In this document: piece after piece, positions 1 to 8,020 of the stretch | Position numbering within the stretch: the first letter of the stretch is position 1 | Layout: every line of letters starts with the position of its first letter | Assembly: GCA_034003145.1 (NCBI GenBank) | Contig: JAVEZE010000046.1 | Coordinates: 1 to 17,061 of the forward strand | From: JACKPD01 sp034003145 | Lineage (GTDB): Bacteria; Spirochaetota; Spirochaetia; CADAEX01 | Direction: 5' to 3' | Length of the DNA stretch: 17,061 bases | Translations under genes and position numbers: made by a program | Notes under the pieces: generated by a model | What the model saw: the letters and a program-made list of their open reading frames with translations, nothing else | The model's database searches: none | What the model was told of the DNA's origin: nothing

Positions 1-615
1 ATAACAGCAGAGGTACTTGGTACAGACAAGAAAAAAGAAGGTGCGATATTACAGGAGTGGGAGGATGTAAAAAAAGAGATTGCGGAAAAAACTTCTCCCA
101 TACCTGATGAAAAAAAGAAAAAAATACTGATCGTATTTAAAGCTAACGGGAATATGGTTGCCGGGGGAAATTCATTCGGCCAGTACTGGATAGCATCCAC
201 CGGCGGGATAAACTGCGCAGATGAAATTACAGCCAATCATCCCGCTATGGTAAAAATTGCTGATTTTGAGCAGGTGCTTAAATGGGACCCTGATATTGTT
301 TATCTTACCAATTTCGCAGATACCATGCCTGAGGATATATATGAAAACAGAATTCAGGGACAGGACTGGTCAGAAACCGCAGCAGTTAAAAACAAGGCAG
401 TTTACAAAATACCGCTTGGAAATTACAGATGGTATCCCCCCTCTCTTGACGGCCCGCTGATGCTTAAATGGATGGCAGTGAAGAACTATCCTGACATTTT
501 CAAGTGGGATATGAAGAGCGAAATAAGGGAATACTACAAAAAGTATTTTAATTATCCGCTTACAGATGGTGAGATACATAGTATTTTAAATCCAGCAAGC
601 AGCGGTAATTTCTGA
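1..615 (+). CDS. ABC transporter solute-binding protein, iron-siderophore/cobalamin type (3' part)
   Basis: The frame is open from base 1 to the TGA at 613-615, so 204 C-terminal residues are present and the start lies outside the window. The protein resembles the periplasmic binding protein family of iron-chelate, haem and vitamin B12 importers (PF01497). Visible family features are the GGxN-like turn in the segment YWIASTGGINCADEI, the segment FEQVLKWDPDIVYL that usually forms the hinge-to-second-lobe strand, and a C-terminal WYPPSLDGPLMLKWMA block. It should capture the substrate outside the membrane and hand it to the permease encoded next. An ATG at 154 is internal and not the start, because the family similarity continues upstream of it. 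The substrate cannot be read from the sequence; iron chelates and corrinoids are both possible. Confidence 0.85.
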   Translation: MTAEVLGTDKKKEGAILQEWEDVKKEIAEKTSPIPDEKKKKILIVFKANGNMVAGGNSFGQYWIASTGGINCADEITANHPAMVKIADFEQVLKWDPDIVYLTNFADTMPEDIYENRIQGQDWSETAAVKNKAVYKIPLGNYRWYPPSLDGPLMLKWMAVKNYPDIFKWDMKSEIREYYKKYFNYPLTDGEIHSILNPASSGNF

Positions 616-694
616 TGATTATGTGCCAGATATTCTTTTTTGGAAATTTTTATCTTCAGAAAATGGAAAATTGTCTGTTTTTCGGGAATTTCAA

Positions 695-1702
695 ATGACT
701 TTAAAAAGGATATTCTTCTTTCTTATCCCCGCGGCAGGGGCGGTTTTTCTCATCGGTCTTTCTGCGGGAAGATACTATATTCCGTTTATCAAAGTCCTGA
801 AGATACTTTTTCAACCAATGCTGGGATTTGAGAAAAACTGGCTTCCTGTAGAGGAAGCCGTGGTTTTAAACCTCCGCCTGCCGCGGGTAGCAATGGCAGC
901 TGTATCAGGCATGGGGCTTTCTGTTTGCGGCGCTGTGTACCAGGGTATATTCAGAAACCCTCTTGTAAGCCCAGGCGTGATCGGTGTTACATCAGGTGCC
1001 GGATTCGGCGCAACACTTGGAATACTTCTTTTTGGATGGGGTATAGGATCACAGCTTTTTGCCTTTATTTTCGGTTTTGCCGCGCTTTTAATGACTTTGT
1101 CGATAACAAGAAAAACAGGGGGAAATGCGATACTTGTTTTCATTCTTGCCGGGGTAGTGGTAAACATGTTTTTTCAGGCAGGAATATCATTTCTTAAAAT
1201 TATCGCCGATTCAGAGGATCAGCTTCCATCTATTGTTTACTGGCTTATGGGTTCCCTTTCCCAGACAGGGAAAGAGCATTTTTACTTTACAATGCCGCTT
1301 ATCATCATAAGCACGCTTCTTCTGATCGCGGCAAGATGGAGGATCAATGTCCTTTCTCTGGGAATTGATGCGGCAAAATCACTTGGCGTCAAAACAGGGG
1401 AAAGCCTGGTTTTTATCCTTTTCTTCTCAACCCTTGCAGTCTCTGCTGTTGTTTCTGTAGGAGGCATTGTGGGATGGGTGGGGCTGATTGTCCCTCACAT
1501 GGTGAGAATGGTTGTAGGGACTGACCACGAAAAGCTGCTTCCCGCATCAGCTATCGCCGGAGCTATCCTTTTTATGCTTATCGATATTTCTGCCAGGATT
1601 ATTGCTCCGGTTGAAATACCTCTTGGAGTAATAACCGCGTTTATCGGTACGCCTGTGTTTATCTATCTTCTTGTAAAATCAAAGGGAAGCTGGGTTGTAT
1701 GA
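695..1702 (+). CDS. FecCD-type ABC transporter permease
   Basis: This is an integral membrane permease of the FecCD/BtuC family (PF01032), which forms a homodimeric channel for iron chelates or cobalamin. Repeated hydrophobic helices run through its length, and family hallmarks are visible: LRLPRVAMAAVSGMGLSVCG near the start, GNPLxxP-like (RNPLVSPGVIGVTSGAGFGA), and GxIGWVGLIVPHMVR (GGIVGWVGLIVPHMVRMVVG), which contacts the ATPase. I chose the ATG at 695 (335 residues, normal for the family) because a GGGA stands 7 bases upstream. A GTG at 623 in the same frame would add 24 residues that fit no signal or helix and has no ribosome site. The gene follows the binding-protein gene and overlaps or abuts the ATPase gene, so the three form one operon. 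Confidence 0.92.
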   Translation: MTLKRIFFFLIPAAGAVFLIGLSAGRYYIPFIKVLKILFQPMLGFEKNWLPVEEAVVLNLRLPRVAMAAVSGMGLSVCGAVYQGIFRNPLVSPGVIGVTSGAGFGATLGILLFGWGIGSQLFAFIFGFAALLMTLSITRKTGGNAILVFILAGVVVNMFFQAGISFLKIIADSEDQLPSIVYWLMGSLSQTGKEHFYFTMPLIIISTLLLIAARWRINVLSLGIDAAKSLGVKTGESLVFILFFSTLAVSAVVSVGGIVGWVGLIVPHMVRMVVGTDHEKLLPASAIAGAILFMLIDISARIIAPVEIPLGVITAFIGTPVFIYLLVKSKGSWVV

Positions 1703-1703
1703 T

Positions 1704-2507
1704 ATGTTAAAAGTAAAAACATCTCCTGAGGATAATAACACTGCAGTAATTAAAGTCAGTAGCCTCTCTTTTTCATACGGCTCAGGCAAACTGATATCAG
1801 ATCTTTCACTTTCTCTTATGAAGGGGGAAATCCTGGCAGTCCTGGGCCCCAACGGAGTCGGCAAGACTACGCTTCTCAAGATACTTGCGGGGCTTTTGAA
1901 AAAATACTCAGGATCATTTAAAATAGAGAAAGAAGTTTCATATGTTCCCCAGATTTTCTCAACCGGGGTTAATTACACAGTTTATAATATGGTTCTACTC
2001 GGAAGGGCAGGGCATCTGGGGCTGTTTTCATCTCCGGGAGAACTTGACAGGGAAAAAGCGTATGAGGCTGTCAAAAAGGCGGGAATTGAAGGACTTTCTG
2101 ATCGGAAGTTCTCTGAAATCAGCGGGGGAGAAAAGCAGCTGACACTGATCGCAAGGGCTCTTGCTTCCGGCGCGGAAGTTCTGCTTCTTGATGAACCTAC
2201 AAGCGATCTTGATATAAAAAATCAGGAGCGGATGCTTGAGCTGCTTTCTGAACTCTCCCTGAAGTCAGACTTTACAATTATTTTTTCAACACACGACCCC
2301 TCTCATGCCCTTGCAGTTTCTGACAGGTCAATATTCCTTGGAAAAGGGGGAATTTCACAGTGCGGGGCGACAGAAGAGATAATTACAGATGAAAACATAA
2401 AAAAATACTACTCAGCCAATGTAAAAGTAACTAAACTTGAAATTGAAGGTAAATCTTTAACATACTGTCTGCCGATATATAATATAATAAAAAGGGAAAA
2501 AGTATAA
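1704..2507 (+). CDS. ABC transporter ATP-binding protein, FecE/BtuD type
   Basis: This is the cytoplasmic ATPase of the iron/cobalamin importer. All catalytic motifs are intact: Walker A GPNGVGKTT, a Q-loop in VPQIFSTG, the signature SGGEKQ, Walker B LLLDEPTSDLD and the switch histidine in STHD. The length (about 267 residues) is usual. Start choice is open: ATG at 1704 lies just after the permease stop, while a TTG at 1695 overlaps the permease by 8 bases and sits about 5-8 bases behind an AAGGGAAG stretch, so it is a real alternative. The C-terminal 30 residues after the ATPase core are a short family extension without known motifs. The cyclase gene starts 3 bases after this stop, so it is very likely co-transcribed. 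Confidence 0.92.
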   Translation: MLKVKTSPEDNNTAVIKVSSLSFSYGSGKLISDLSLSLMKGEILAVLGPNGVGKTTLLKILAGLLKKYSGSFKIEKEVSYVPQIFSTGVNYTVYNMVLLGRAGHLGLFSSPGELDREKAYEAVKKAGIEGLSDRKFSEISGGEKQLTLIARALASGAEVLLLDEPTSDLDIKNQERMLELLSELSLKSDFTIIFSTHDPSHALAVSDRSIFLGKGGISQCGATEEIITDENIKKYYSANVKVTKLEIEGKSLTYCLPIYNIIKREKV

Positions 2508-2510
2508 GCT

Positions 2511-4838
2511 ATGGTTTTTGACTCGAAATCAATGTATGCACATGCTCTTTATATTACAGAAAAATATGCCTCAAAACCGGCTTATATAGCTAATTACCTT
2601 GAAGAGATTCTGCACAACAACACCTCCCCTGATGCTGAAGATACCTACATTGAAAAAATACGGGAAATAATAAAAGATAATAGTGAAAAAGCCGCAGCTG
2701 GCGGCATACTTGAAAAGTCAATCAGGGAAGCAAGGGAAAAATCAGCAGAAGCGGGAAAGGGAAGCGAAGTTCTTGAGGAAGCTCTTGCCAAAGCATCCAA
2801 AGAGATAAAATTCAGAAGAGAAATTGAGGAATTCTATCTTCCCCGCCAGCTTATCGATGCCATTATTGAGCTTGGGCAGATCCCTGAAAATTCAATTGAA
2901 ACAAAAATCGGGATAGGATTTGTCGATCTTGCAGACTATTCATATCTTTCCAAATTTTTAAGCCCTATGGAGAATCAGACTGTTCTAAACGGCCTTTTTT
3001 CTGCTTTTAACTGGGTGCTTATTAAAAAATCAGGCTATCTTAATAAAATTGAGGGCGACAGCATCATGTTCCATTTCGGAGGGCTTACAGATCCGATAGT
3101 CCGCCACATGAAGGAAGAAGATGCTGTAAAGCATATAGCTCATGAACTTTTTTATACCTGTGTGGAGCTTCAAAGGATTTGCTTTCTGTTTAACCAGGCT
3201 GATGAAAGTTTTTTTGATGAATCTGTGGATCCGGAAACAATTTCCGCTGTAAGGAAAGCATTTGATATTATAAGCAACCTCAGATCAGGCAGCGAGTTCG
3301 CCTATTCGATAAACGCGCTTTTTCAGATAAGGATCAGGATAGGGGCTAATGTAGGTGATGTAACAATAGGCAATTTCGGCCCTGCCGGCGCAAAGCAATG
3401 GGATGTCATAGGCATGCCGGTTATTGAGGCAAAGAGAATGGAATCCACTGCTCCTATCGGAGGGCTGCGGATCTCAAAAAAATTCTTTGATATCCTTACT
3501 GACATCGGGGTTGTTGAGGATTATTTTAATCAGTTCAAGTTGGAAGCCCAGACCAGAATGGGGTATTTCAAGGATATTTCCATAGATGAGCTTTTTCAGT
3601 ATAAAAAAGTACTTCTTAAAGATAAAAAAAACGCGGTTTTTGAAAGCTACAGTGTTCAGGTAAACCCTTCCCTGCCTGAGGCTCTTTCAGACCAGGTAAA
3701 ACTCCTGCTTAATAAGGGGGAGGCGGGATTTGATAAAATTGTTGAACTGCTTGAATATTACAGGGGAAATAAATTTGTCATAAATGCTATCGAGTCAGTT
3801 TTTATTCAGAAGGGGGTAAACCTCAGAAAAGAAGAGATTCTCAAAACAATGTATCCTGCCAAATACAGGCTTTTTCTGGAAAAACTGGACAGTGATACAG
3901 AACTGGTAAAGAAGTTTATTAAAATTACTTATTCTCTTTATGAATTGTTCTGCAAGCTTGGAATGTATCAGGACAGGGTAAATTCCATGCCTGGCCATAT
4001 CCATACAAAAACATCAAATTATACCCAGGATAACTCTGCTGCCTCTTCCGGAGCTGCGGTGGCGGGAACTGATTCAGAAGATATAGCAGGTTCTGTTATT
4101 TCATATTTCAGGAAAAAGAAACTGGCTATTTATTACAGAACATATTTTTATGACATGATCTATCCCACCTTTTTTCTTACAATAAGAGCTGCTCTTGTAG
4201 AATACGGAGCAAGTACAGGCAGTCTTGAATGGGAAGCGGTTGAAGAACTTTCCGAGGGATTTTCCGGGGAACTATCCAGGGAAGTTCCCGGCCCCAGAAG
4301 CGAAGAAGAACTTCCTTCTGCCGAAGATGAGCTGACGGGAGCTGCGGAATCAGACCTTGAGCCGGTTGAGGAACTGGAAGAGCTTGAGGAAGAAGCTCCT
4401 GTTGAAACCCTGGAAGAGCTTGAGGAAGAAGCTCCTGTTGAAACCCTGGAAGAGCTTGAGGAAGAAGCTCCTGTTGAAACCCTGGAAGAGCTTGAGGAAG
4501 AAGCTCCTGTTGAAACCCTGGAAGAGCTTGAGGAAGAATCTCCGGATGAAATTCTGGAAGAACTTGCGGAAGAAGCTCCGGCCGGATCCCTTGAAGAGCT
4601 TGAACAGCTTGAGGAAGAAACCAAGGATGAAATTATCGAAGAGCTGGAAGAACTTGAAGCAGAAGCTCCTGACGAAATCCTGGAAGAGCTTGAAGCAGAA
4701 GTTCATGATGAAATTTCTGATGAGCTTGAAGATCTTGAGACCGCAGATACAGTGGAAAACAGTGATTTGAAAAGATCTGCAGAGCCAGTCGATGATGAAC
4801 CTGATGAACTTGTTGAAGAACTTGCCGATGATGTCTGA
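2511..4838 (+). CDS. Class III adenylate/guanylate cyclase homologue with Glu-rich repeat tail
   Basis: The 775-residue protein carries a class III nucleotide cyclase domain at about residues 130-312. Both metal-binding aspartates are recognisable (D139 in GFVDLADYS, D183 in KIEGDSIMF). The pair K179 and D298 (in QWDVIG) matches the adenine-selecting residues of adenylate cyclases, which favours ATP as substrate. The transition-state arginine is present (R309 in AKRMES), but the asparagine normally four residues before it is I305, so activity may be low or lost. About 30 extra residues lie between D183 and the IRIGANVGDV strand. Residues 1-110 are helical and charged; residues 320-570 match nothing I know. 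The tail from about 600 is very acidic and contains a 12-residue tandem repeat. No membrane segment or signal peptide is seen. It starts 3 bases after the ABC ATPase gene. Confidence 0.85.
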   Translation: MVFDSKSMYAHALYITEKYASKPAYIANYLEEILHNNTSPDAEDTYIEKIREIIKDNSEKAAAGGILEKSIREAREKSAEAGKGSEVLEEALAKASKEIKFRREIEEFYLPRQLIDAIIELGQIPENSIETKIGIGFVDLADYSYLSKFLSPMENQTVLNGLFSAFNWVLIKKSGYLNKIEGDSIMFHFGGLTDPIVRHMKEEDAVKHIAHELFYTCVELQRICFLFNQADESFFDESVDPETISAVRKAFDIISNLRSGSEFAYSINALFQIRIRIGANVGDVTIGNFGPAGAKQWDVIGMPVIEAKRMESTAPIGGLRISKKFFDILTDIGVVEDYFNQFKLEAQTRMGYFKDISIDELFQYKKVLLKDKKNAVFESYSVQVNPSLPEALSDQVKLLLNKGEAGFDKIVELLEYYRGNKFVINAIESVFIQKGVNLRKEEILKTMYPAKYRLFLEKLDSDTELVKKFIKITYSLYELFCKLGMYQDRVNSMPGHIHTKTSNYTQDNSAASSGAAVAGTDSEDIAGSVISYFRKKKLAIYYRTYFYDMIYPTFFLTIRAALVEYGASTGSLEWEAVEELSEGFSGELSREVPGPRSEEELPSAEDELTGAAESDLEPVEELEELEEEAPVETLEELEEEAPVETLEELEEEAPVETLEELEEEAPVETLEELEEESPDEILEELAEEAPAGSLEELEQLEEETKDEIIEELEELEAEAPDEILEELEAEVHDEISDELEDLETADTVENSDLKRSAEPVDDEPDELVEELADDV
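4377..4556 (+). repeat. 36-bp in-frame tandem repeat in cyclase tail
   Basis: Four identical 36-bp units occupy 4377-4412, 4413-4448, 4449-4484 and 4485-4520; a fifth, diverged unit covers 4521-4556. Each unit encodes the 12 residues EELEEEAPVETL. Looser versions of the same pattern (EELxEEAPxxxLEEL) continue to about 4740. The lack of any base difference among four units suggests recent expansion, and copy number may vary between strains. The peptide is strongly acidic with regular Leu spacing, so it may be helical or extended. Confidence 0.95.
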
Positions 4839-4865
4839 ATTTTTTTGAAATACCCCTTTTTGTTA

Positions 4866-4894
4866 TTGACTTTATTTTAACTCCTGTGTTAACT
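4866..4894 (+). promoter_or_regulatory. Candidate sigma70-type promoter of the fab operon
   Basis: TTGACT (4866-4871) and TTAACT (4889-4894) are separated by 17 bases, in the only sizeable gap between the cyclase gene and fabD. The -35 box is good, the -10 box matches the consensus only 3 of 6. The predicted transcript start is near 4901, which leaves about 40 bases of leader with the fabD ribosome site. Confidence 0.4.
4877..4892. promoter_or_regulatory. Inverted repeat TTAAC-N6-GTTAA overlapping the fab promoter
   Basis: Perfect 5-bp arms TTAAC (4877-4881) and GTTAA (4888-4892) lie in the promoter spacer and reach into the -10 box. Such a position would suit a repressor site for fatty-acid synthesis, but the sequence does not match the FapR, FabT or FadR sites I know. 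A similar element occurs at 12665-12681. Short AT-rich palindromes also arise by chance. Confidence 0.25.
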
Positions 4895-4940
4895 TTCCGC
4901 CGTTTATTTTCATGTTGACTGAAACTTTTCAGGAGGAAAA

Positions 4941-5897
4941 ATGAAAAAATGTTTATTATATCCAGGCCAGGGAGCTCAACACCCCGGTATGGGTAAAGAT
5001 CTTTGGGACTACAGCGATAAAATTAAGCAGCTGTTTAAAACAGCGTCTGAAAGCGCGGGCATTGACCTGCCGAAACTGCTGTTCCATGGATCTGAAGAAG
5101 AGTTAAAACCAACAGATAAAGCACAGACAGCTGTAACTCTTATAAATATCGCATCTTCAATGCTTCTGAAGGAGCAGGGAATAGAAAGCGATATATGCGC
5201 AGGATTCAGCCTGGGCGAATTATCAGCGTTCTGGGATGCCGGAATTATAAATACTGAATCTCTATTTGAGATAGTAAGGGAACGGGGACTGATTATGGAG
5301 AAGGTAAGCAGATCGCTTGATTCTCCTGGCGGCTCTCCAGGAATGGCTGCGGTTGTCGGGCTTGAATATGATGCTGTAGAAAGTGTTTTGAAAAATGGTG
5401 ATTTGAATGGGGTTTTTATAGCAAATTACAACAGCCCTTTGCAGATTGTAATATCAGGAACAGACCGCGGACTCTCTGCAGCAGAGGGGGTGTTTAAGGA
5501 AACCGGCGCAAAAAGATTTATAAGGCTTAAGGTTTCAGGCCCTTTTCACTGCCCGCTTATGAATGATGCTGAAGCAGAGTACGCGGAAATACTTAAAAAA
5601 TACAAATTCAATGATCCTTTCAAAAAAGTATATTCCAATGTTACAGGAAAACTGGTAACTTCCGGAGATGATGCCAAAAGCCTTTGTTCAAGGCAGCTGA
5701 CATCGACAGTTTTTTGGGTAAATGAGGAGCAGGAACTTTTAAAGGAAGGTGTACAAATGTGTATTGAATCAGGGCCGGGAACAGTTCTGGCAGGGCTCTG
5801 GAAAGCTGTGGGCGGTGATATACCATGCCTGCCTGCAGGTAAAATAGATGAAATATTAAAGTATAAACAGGAACAGGGGGTTTTATATGTTACTTAA
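4941..5897 (+). CDS. fabD: Malonyl-CoA:acyl carrier protein transacylase FabD
   Basis: FabD moves malonyl groups from CoA to acyl carrier protein, supplying the elongation units of type II fatty-acid synthesis in the cytoplasm. The 318-residue length is typical. Motifs present are GQGAQ (residues 9-13), the nucleophile S90 in GFSLGE, R115, and the catalytic H203 in GPFHCPLM. Two small departures from the usual form are seen: F89 stands where most FabD have His (GHSLGE), and the QLTSPVxW block reads QLTSTVFW. The start is secure: a perfect AGGAGG at 4931-4936 precedes the ATG. The last 11 bases overlap fabG, which implies translational coupling. Confidence 0.95.
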   Translation: MKKCLLYPGQGAQHPGMGKDLWDYSDKIKQLFKTASESAGIDLPKLLFHGSEEELKPTDKAQTAVTLINIASSMLLKEQGIESDICAGFSLGELSAFWDAGIINTESLFEIVRERGLIMEKVSRSLDSPGGSPGMAAVVGLEYDAVESVLKNGDLNGVFIANYNSPLQIVISGTDRGLSAAEGVFKETGAKRFIRLKVSGPFHCPLMNDAEAEYAEILKKYKFNDPFKKVYSNVTGKLVTSGDDAKSLCSRQLTSTVFWVNEEQELLKEGVQMCIESGPGTVLAGLWKAVGGDIPCLPAGKIDEILKYKQEQGVLYVT

Positions 5898-6630
5898 AGG
5901 GAAAAAAGCGCTTGTTACAGGCGGATCAAGAGGGATTGGCAGAGAGATAGTTTTATCTTTTCTGGGCAATGGAGCCTCGGTTTATTTTCTCGATTTAAAT
6001 GAAAGCGAATATCTGGGTGAGTATGAAGCTCTTGCAAAAGAAAATGGGGCAGAAGTTTTTTTCAAAAAAGCCAATGTCGCGGATGAAGAAGAAATTACTG
6101 CTGTATGCGAGAAAATTCTTGAAGAGAGCGGCGGAATTGATATCCTTGTAAATAACGCGGGAATAACAAGAGACGGTCTTGTTTTCAGAATGTCTGCTAA
6201 AGACTGGGATGATGTAATAAAAATAAACCTTACAAGCGCTTTTTATATCAGCAGGGTAATATCCAGATCAATGATTAAACAAAGAAGCGGGGCAATTGTG
6301 AATATTGCGTCAATCGTAGGTGTAATTGGAAATGCGGGCCAGTGCAACTATTCAGCATCAAAGGCAGGCCTTATCGGATTTTCAAAAAGCCTTGCGCGTG
6401 AGGTGGCATCCCGCGGAGTAAGGGTAAACGCGGTGGCTCCCGGTTTTATCAAAACACCGATGACAGACAAGCTTAACGAAAATCAGATTAAAGCGCTTTA
6501 TGATAAAATTCCTCTTGTAAGGCTTGGCCTTCCATCTGAAGTAGCCTCTGTTGTTCTTTTCCTTGCTTCTGATCTTTCTTCATACGTAACAGGCCAGGTC
6601 ATAAATATTGACGGCGGAATGGGAATGTAG
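5887..6630 (+). CDS. fabG: 3-oxoacyl-[acyl-carrier-protein] reductase FabG
   Basis: FabG is the NADPH-dependent short-chain dehydrogenase that reduces 3-oxoacyl-ACP to 3-hydroxyacyl-ACP. It is 247 residues long, as usual. The cofactor motif TGGSRGIG is at residues 11-18, NNAG at 89-92, and the catalytic tetrad reads N114, S142, Y155, K159 (YSASKAG). The end SYVTGQVINIDGGMGM is characteristic of FabG. The start overlaps the end of fabD by 11 bases, and fabF begins 11 bases after the stop, so the three genes are one operon. General SDR homology alone would not prove FabG, but the fabD and fabF neighbours make the assignment firm. Confidence 0.95.
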   Translation: MLLKGKKALVTGGSRGIGREIVLSFLGNGASVYFLDLNESEYLGEYEALAKENGAEVFFKKANVADEEEITAVCEKILEESGGIDILVNNAGITRDGLVFRMSAKDWDDVIKINLTSAFYISRVISRSMIKQRSGAIVNIASIVGVIGNAGQCNYSASKAGLIGFSKSLAREVASRGVRVNAVAPGFIKTPMTDKLNENQIKALYDKIPLVRLGLPSEVASVVLFLASDLSSYVTGQVINIDGGMGM

Positions 6631-6641
6631 GTGGATATTTA

Positions 6642-7883
6642 ATGAGAAGAAGAGTAGTTGTTACAGGACTTGGCACAGTAAGCCCTATAGGGAATGATAC
6701 CCCATCTTTCTGGCAGGCGGTTAAAGAGGGCAGATCCGGAGTCGGAAAGATTACAAGATTTAATACTGATGATTATCCTGTATCAATCGCAGGCGAGGTA
6801 AAAGATTTTGATGCTTCATCCCTGCTGGAACCGAAAGAGGCAAAAAAGCTTGACAAATTCACCCTCTATTCTCTTGCCGCAGCAAAAGAAGCTATTGCAG
6901 ACTCTGCCATAAAAGATGGGTCAGTTGATCCTGAAAGATACGGCGTAGTGCTTGGAAACGGTATTGGCGGTTTTGAGTCAATAGAGGAAGGATACGAGAA
7001 ACTCCTTACAAAAGGAGCAAGAAGGATACCGGTGCTTACAGTACCCAAGATGATTACAAATATAGCTCCAGGCAATGTAGGGATCATGATAAATGCCCAG
7101 GGGCCGTGTTATTCTGTTGTAACAGCATGCGCTTCAGGCACTGACGCGATTGGAAACGCTGCAATGTGGATACAAAACGGTACTGCAGATGTAATGGTTG
7201 CAGGCGGGGTTGAAGCCCCGATTACAAAACTTGGACTTGCGGGATTCTGCATTATACAGGCTTTAAGCAGCAGATACTGCGATACGCCAGAAAGGGCAAG
7301 CAGGCCGTTCGACAAAGAGAGGGACGGATTTGTACTTGGAGAAGGTGCAGGTATCCTTATTCTTGAAGAATATGAACATGCTGTCAAAAGAGGGGCTAAA
7401 ATATACTGTGAACTTTCAGGTTACGGTATTTCATGCGACGCAAACCATATAACTGCTCCCCATCCTGAAGGGAGGGGGGCTGTTCAGGCAATGAATATGG
7501 CTATCAATGCGGCAGGGCTTAATCCTTTGGATATCGATTATGTAAACGCACACGGCACCTCGACTCCCCTTAACGACAAGACTGAATCACTCGCGATAAG
7601 AAAAGTTTTCGGTGAACATGCATATTCTGGGCTTAAGGTTTCTTCAACAAAATCGATGACCGGACACTGCCTTGGCGCAGCCGGTGGGATAGAAGCGGTC
7701 GCGGCAATCCTTGCAATAAGGGATCAGTACTTTCCTGCTACAATCAATTATGAGAACCCTGACCCTGACTGTGATCTTGACTATGTGCCCAATAAAGGGG
7801 AAAGCGGAAAAATTGATGCAGCTATTTCAAACTCACTTGGTTTCGGCGGACACAATTCTGTAATCCTTTTTACAAAAATGTAG
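6642..7883 (+). CDS. fabF: 3-oxoacyl-[acyl-carrier-protein] synthase II FabF
   Basis: FabF condenses malonyl-ACP with a growing acyl-ACP. The 413-residue protein shows the full Cys-His-His active site: C163 in TACASGTDA, H304 in NAHGTSTPLND, H342 in GHCLGAAGG, with K337 shortly before; the gating loop GFGGHN is at about 400-404. The start MRRRVVVTGLG is typical, and an AGGTGG-like site is placed well upstream. In many bacteria acpP lies between fabG and fabF; here only 11 bases separate them, so the carrier protein gene must be elsewhere. FabB would look similar, but the GTS/ND motifs and overall form favour FabF. Confidence 0.95.
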   Translation: MRRRVVVTGLGTVSPIGNDTPSFWQAVKEGRSGVGKITRFNTDDYPVSIAGEVKDFDASSLLEPKEAKKLDKFTLYSLAAAKEAIADSAIKDGSVDPERYGVVLGNGIGGFESIEEGYEKLLTKGARRIPVLTVPKMITNIAPGNVGIMINAQGPCYSVVTACASGTDAIGNAAMWIQNGTADVMVAGGVEAPITKLGLAGFCIIQALSSRYCDTPERASRPFDKERDGFVLGEGAGILILEEYEHAVKRGAKIYCELSGYGISCDANHITAPHPEGRGAVQAMNMAINAAGLNPLDIDYVNAHGTSTPLNDKTESLAIRKVFGEHAYSGLKVSSTKSMTGHCLGAAGGIEAVAAILAIRDQYFPATINYENPDPDCDLDYVPNKGESGKIDAAISNSLGFGGHNSVILFTKM

Positions 7884-7920
7884 ATAGATGTAAAAAGCTG
7901 TATCCCGGATTTTTTATATG

Positions 7921-7962
7921 CTTCGCAAAAAAAGGGGTGCCGGCGCACCCCTTGCTGCGGAG
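7921..7962. terminator. Strong hairpin after fabF, possibly a terminator
   Basis: Perfect 9-bp arms AAGGGGTGC (7932-7940) and GCACCCCTT (7945-7953) enclose a CGGC loop. Outer arms CTTCGCA (7921-7927) and TGCGGAG (7956-7962) extend the stem with one G-U pair. On the + strand the U-run (TTTTT) comes only about 4 bases after the outer stem. On the - strand the inner stem is followed at once by seven T, a better intrinsic terminator, although no - gene is near. It most likely ends fabF transcription. Confidence 0.45.
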
Positions 7963-7985
7963 TAAGTTTTTCAGCATAAGCATTA

Positions 7986-8014
7986 AAGACATAAGACCCA
8001 AAATCTGCTACTAT
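7986..8014 (+). promoter_or_regulatory. Candidate extended -10 promoter of the ECF/hydrogenase operon
   Basis: AAGACA (7986-7991), a 17-base spacer, and TACTAT (8009-8014) preceded by TG at 8006-8007 form an extended -10 promoter. The -10 box ends 6 bases before the ATG at 8021, so transcription would begin at or next to the start codon. No Shine-Dalgarno sequence precedes the ATG, which fits a leaderless transcript. Confidence 0.45.
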
Positions 8015-8020
8015 CTCTCC

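Noticed and set aside
4160..4706. Long open frames on the - strand and in another + frame across the acidic repeat, giving Ser-rich, Phe-rich or Lys-rich repeat proteins.
   Set aside because: They are read-through of the 36-bp repeat, whose length is a multiple of three, so every frame stays open. The cyclase frame is the only one with domain similarity and operon context.
7937..8020. GTG at 7937 as an earlier start of the double EcfA.
   Set aside because: It would place the start codon inside the hairpin stem, lacks a ribosome site, and adds 28 residues unlike the start of ABC domains.
7884..8020. A riboswitch (TPP or similar) ahead of the ECF transporter, suggested by the GGGGTGCC sequence.
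   Set aside because: The stretch is a simple self-complementary hairpin; the conserved internal loops of the TPP or other vitamin riboswitches are not present, and the space is too short.
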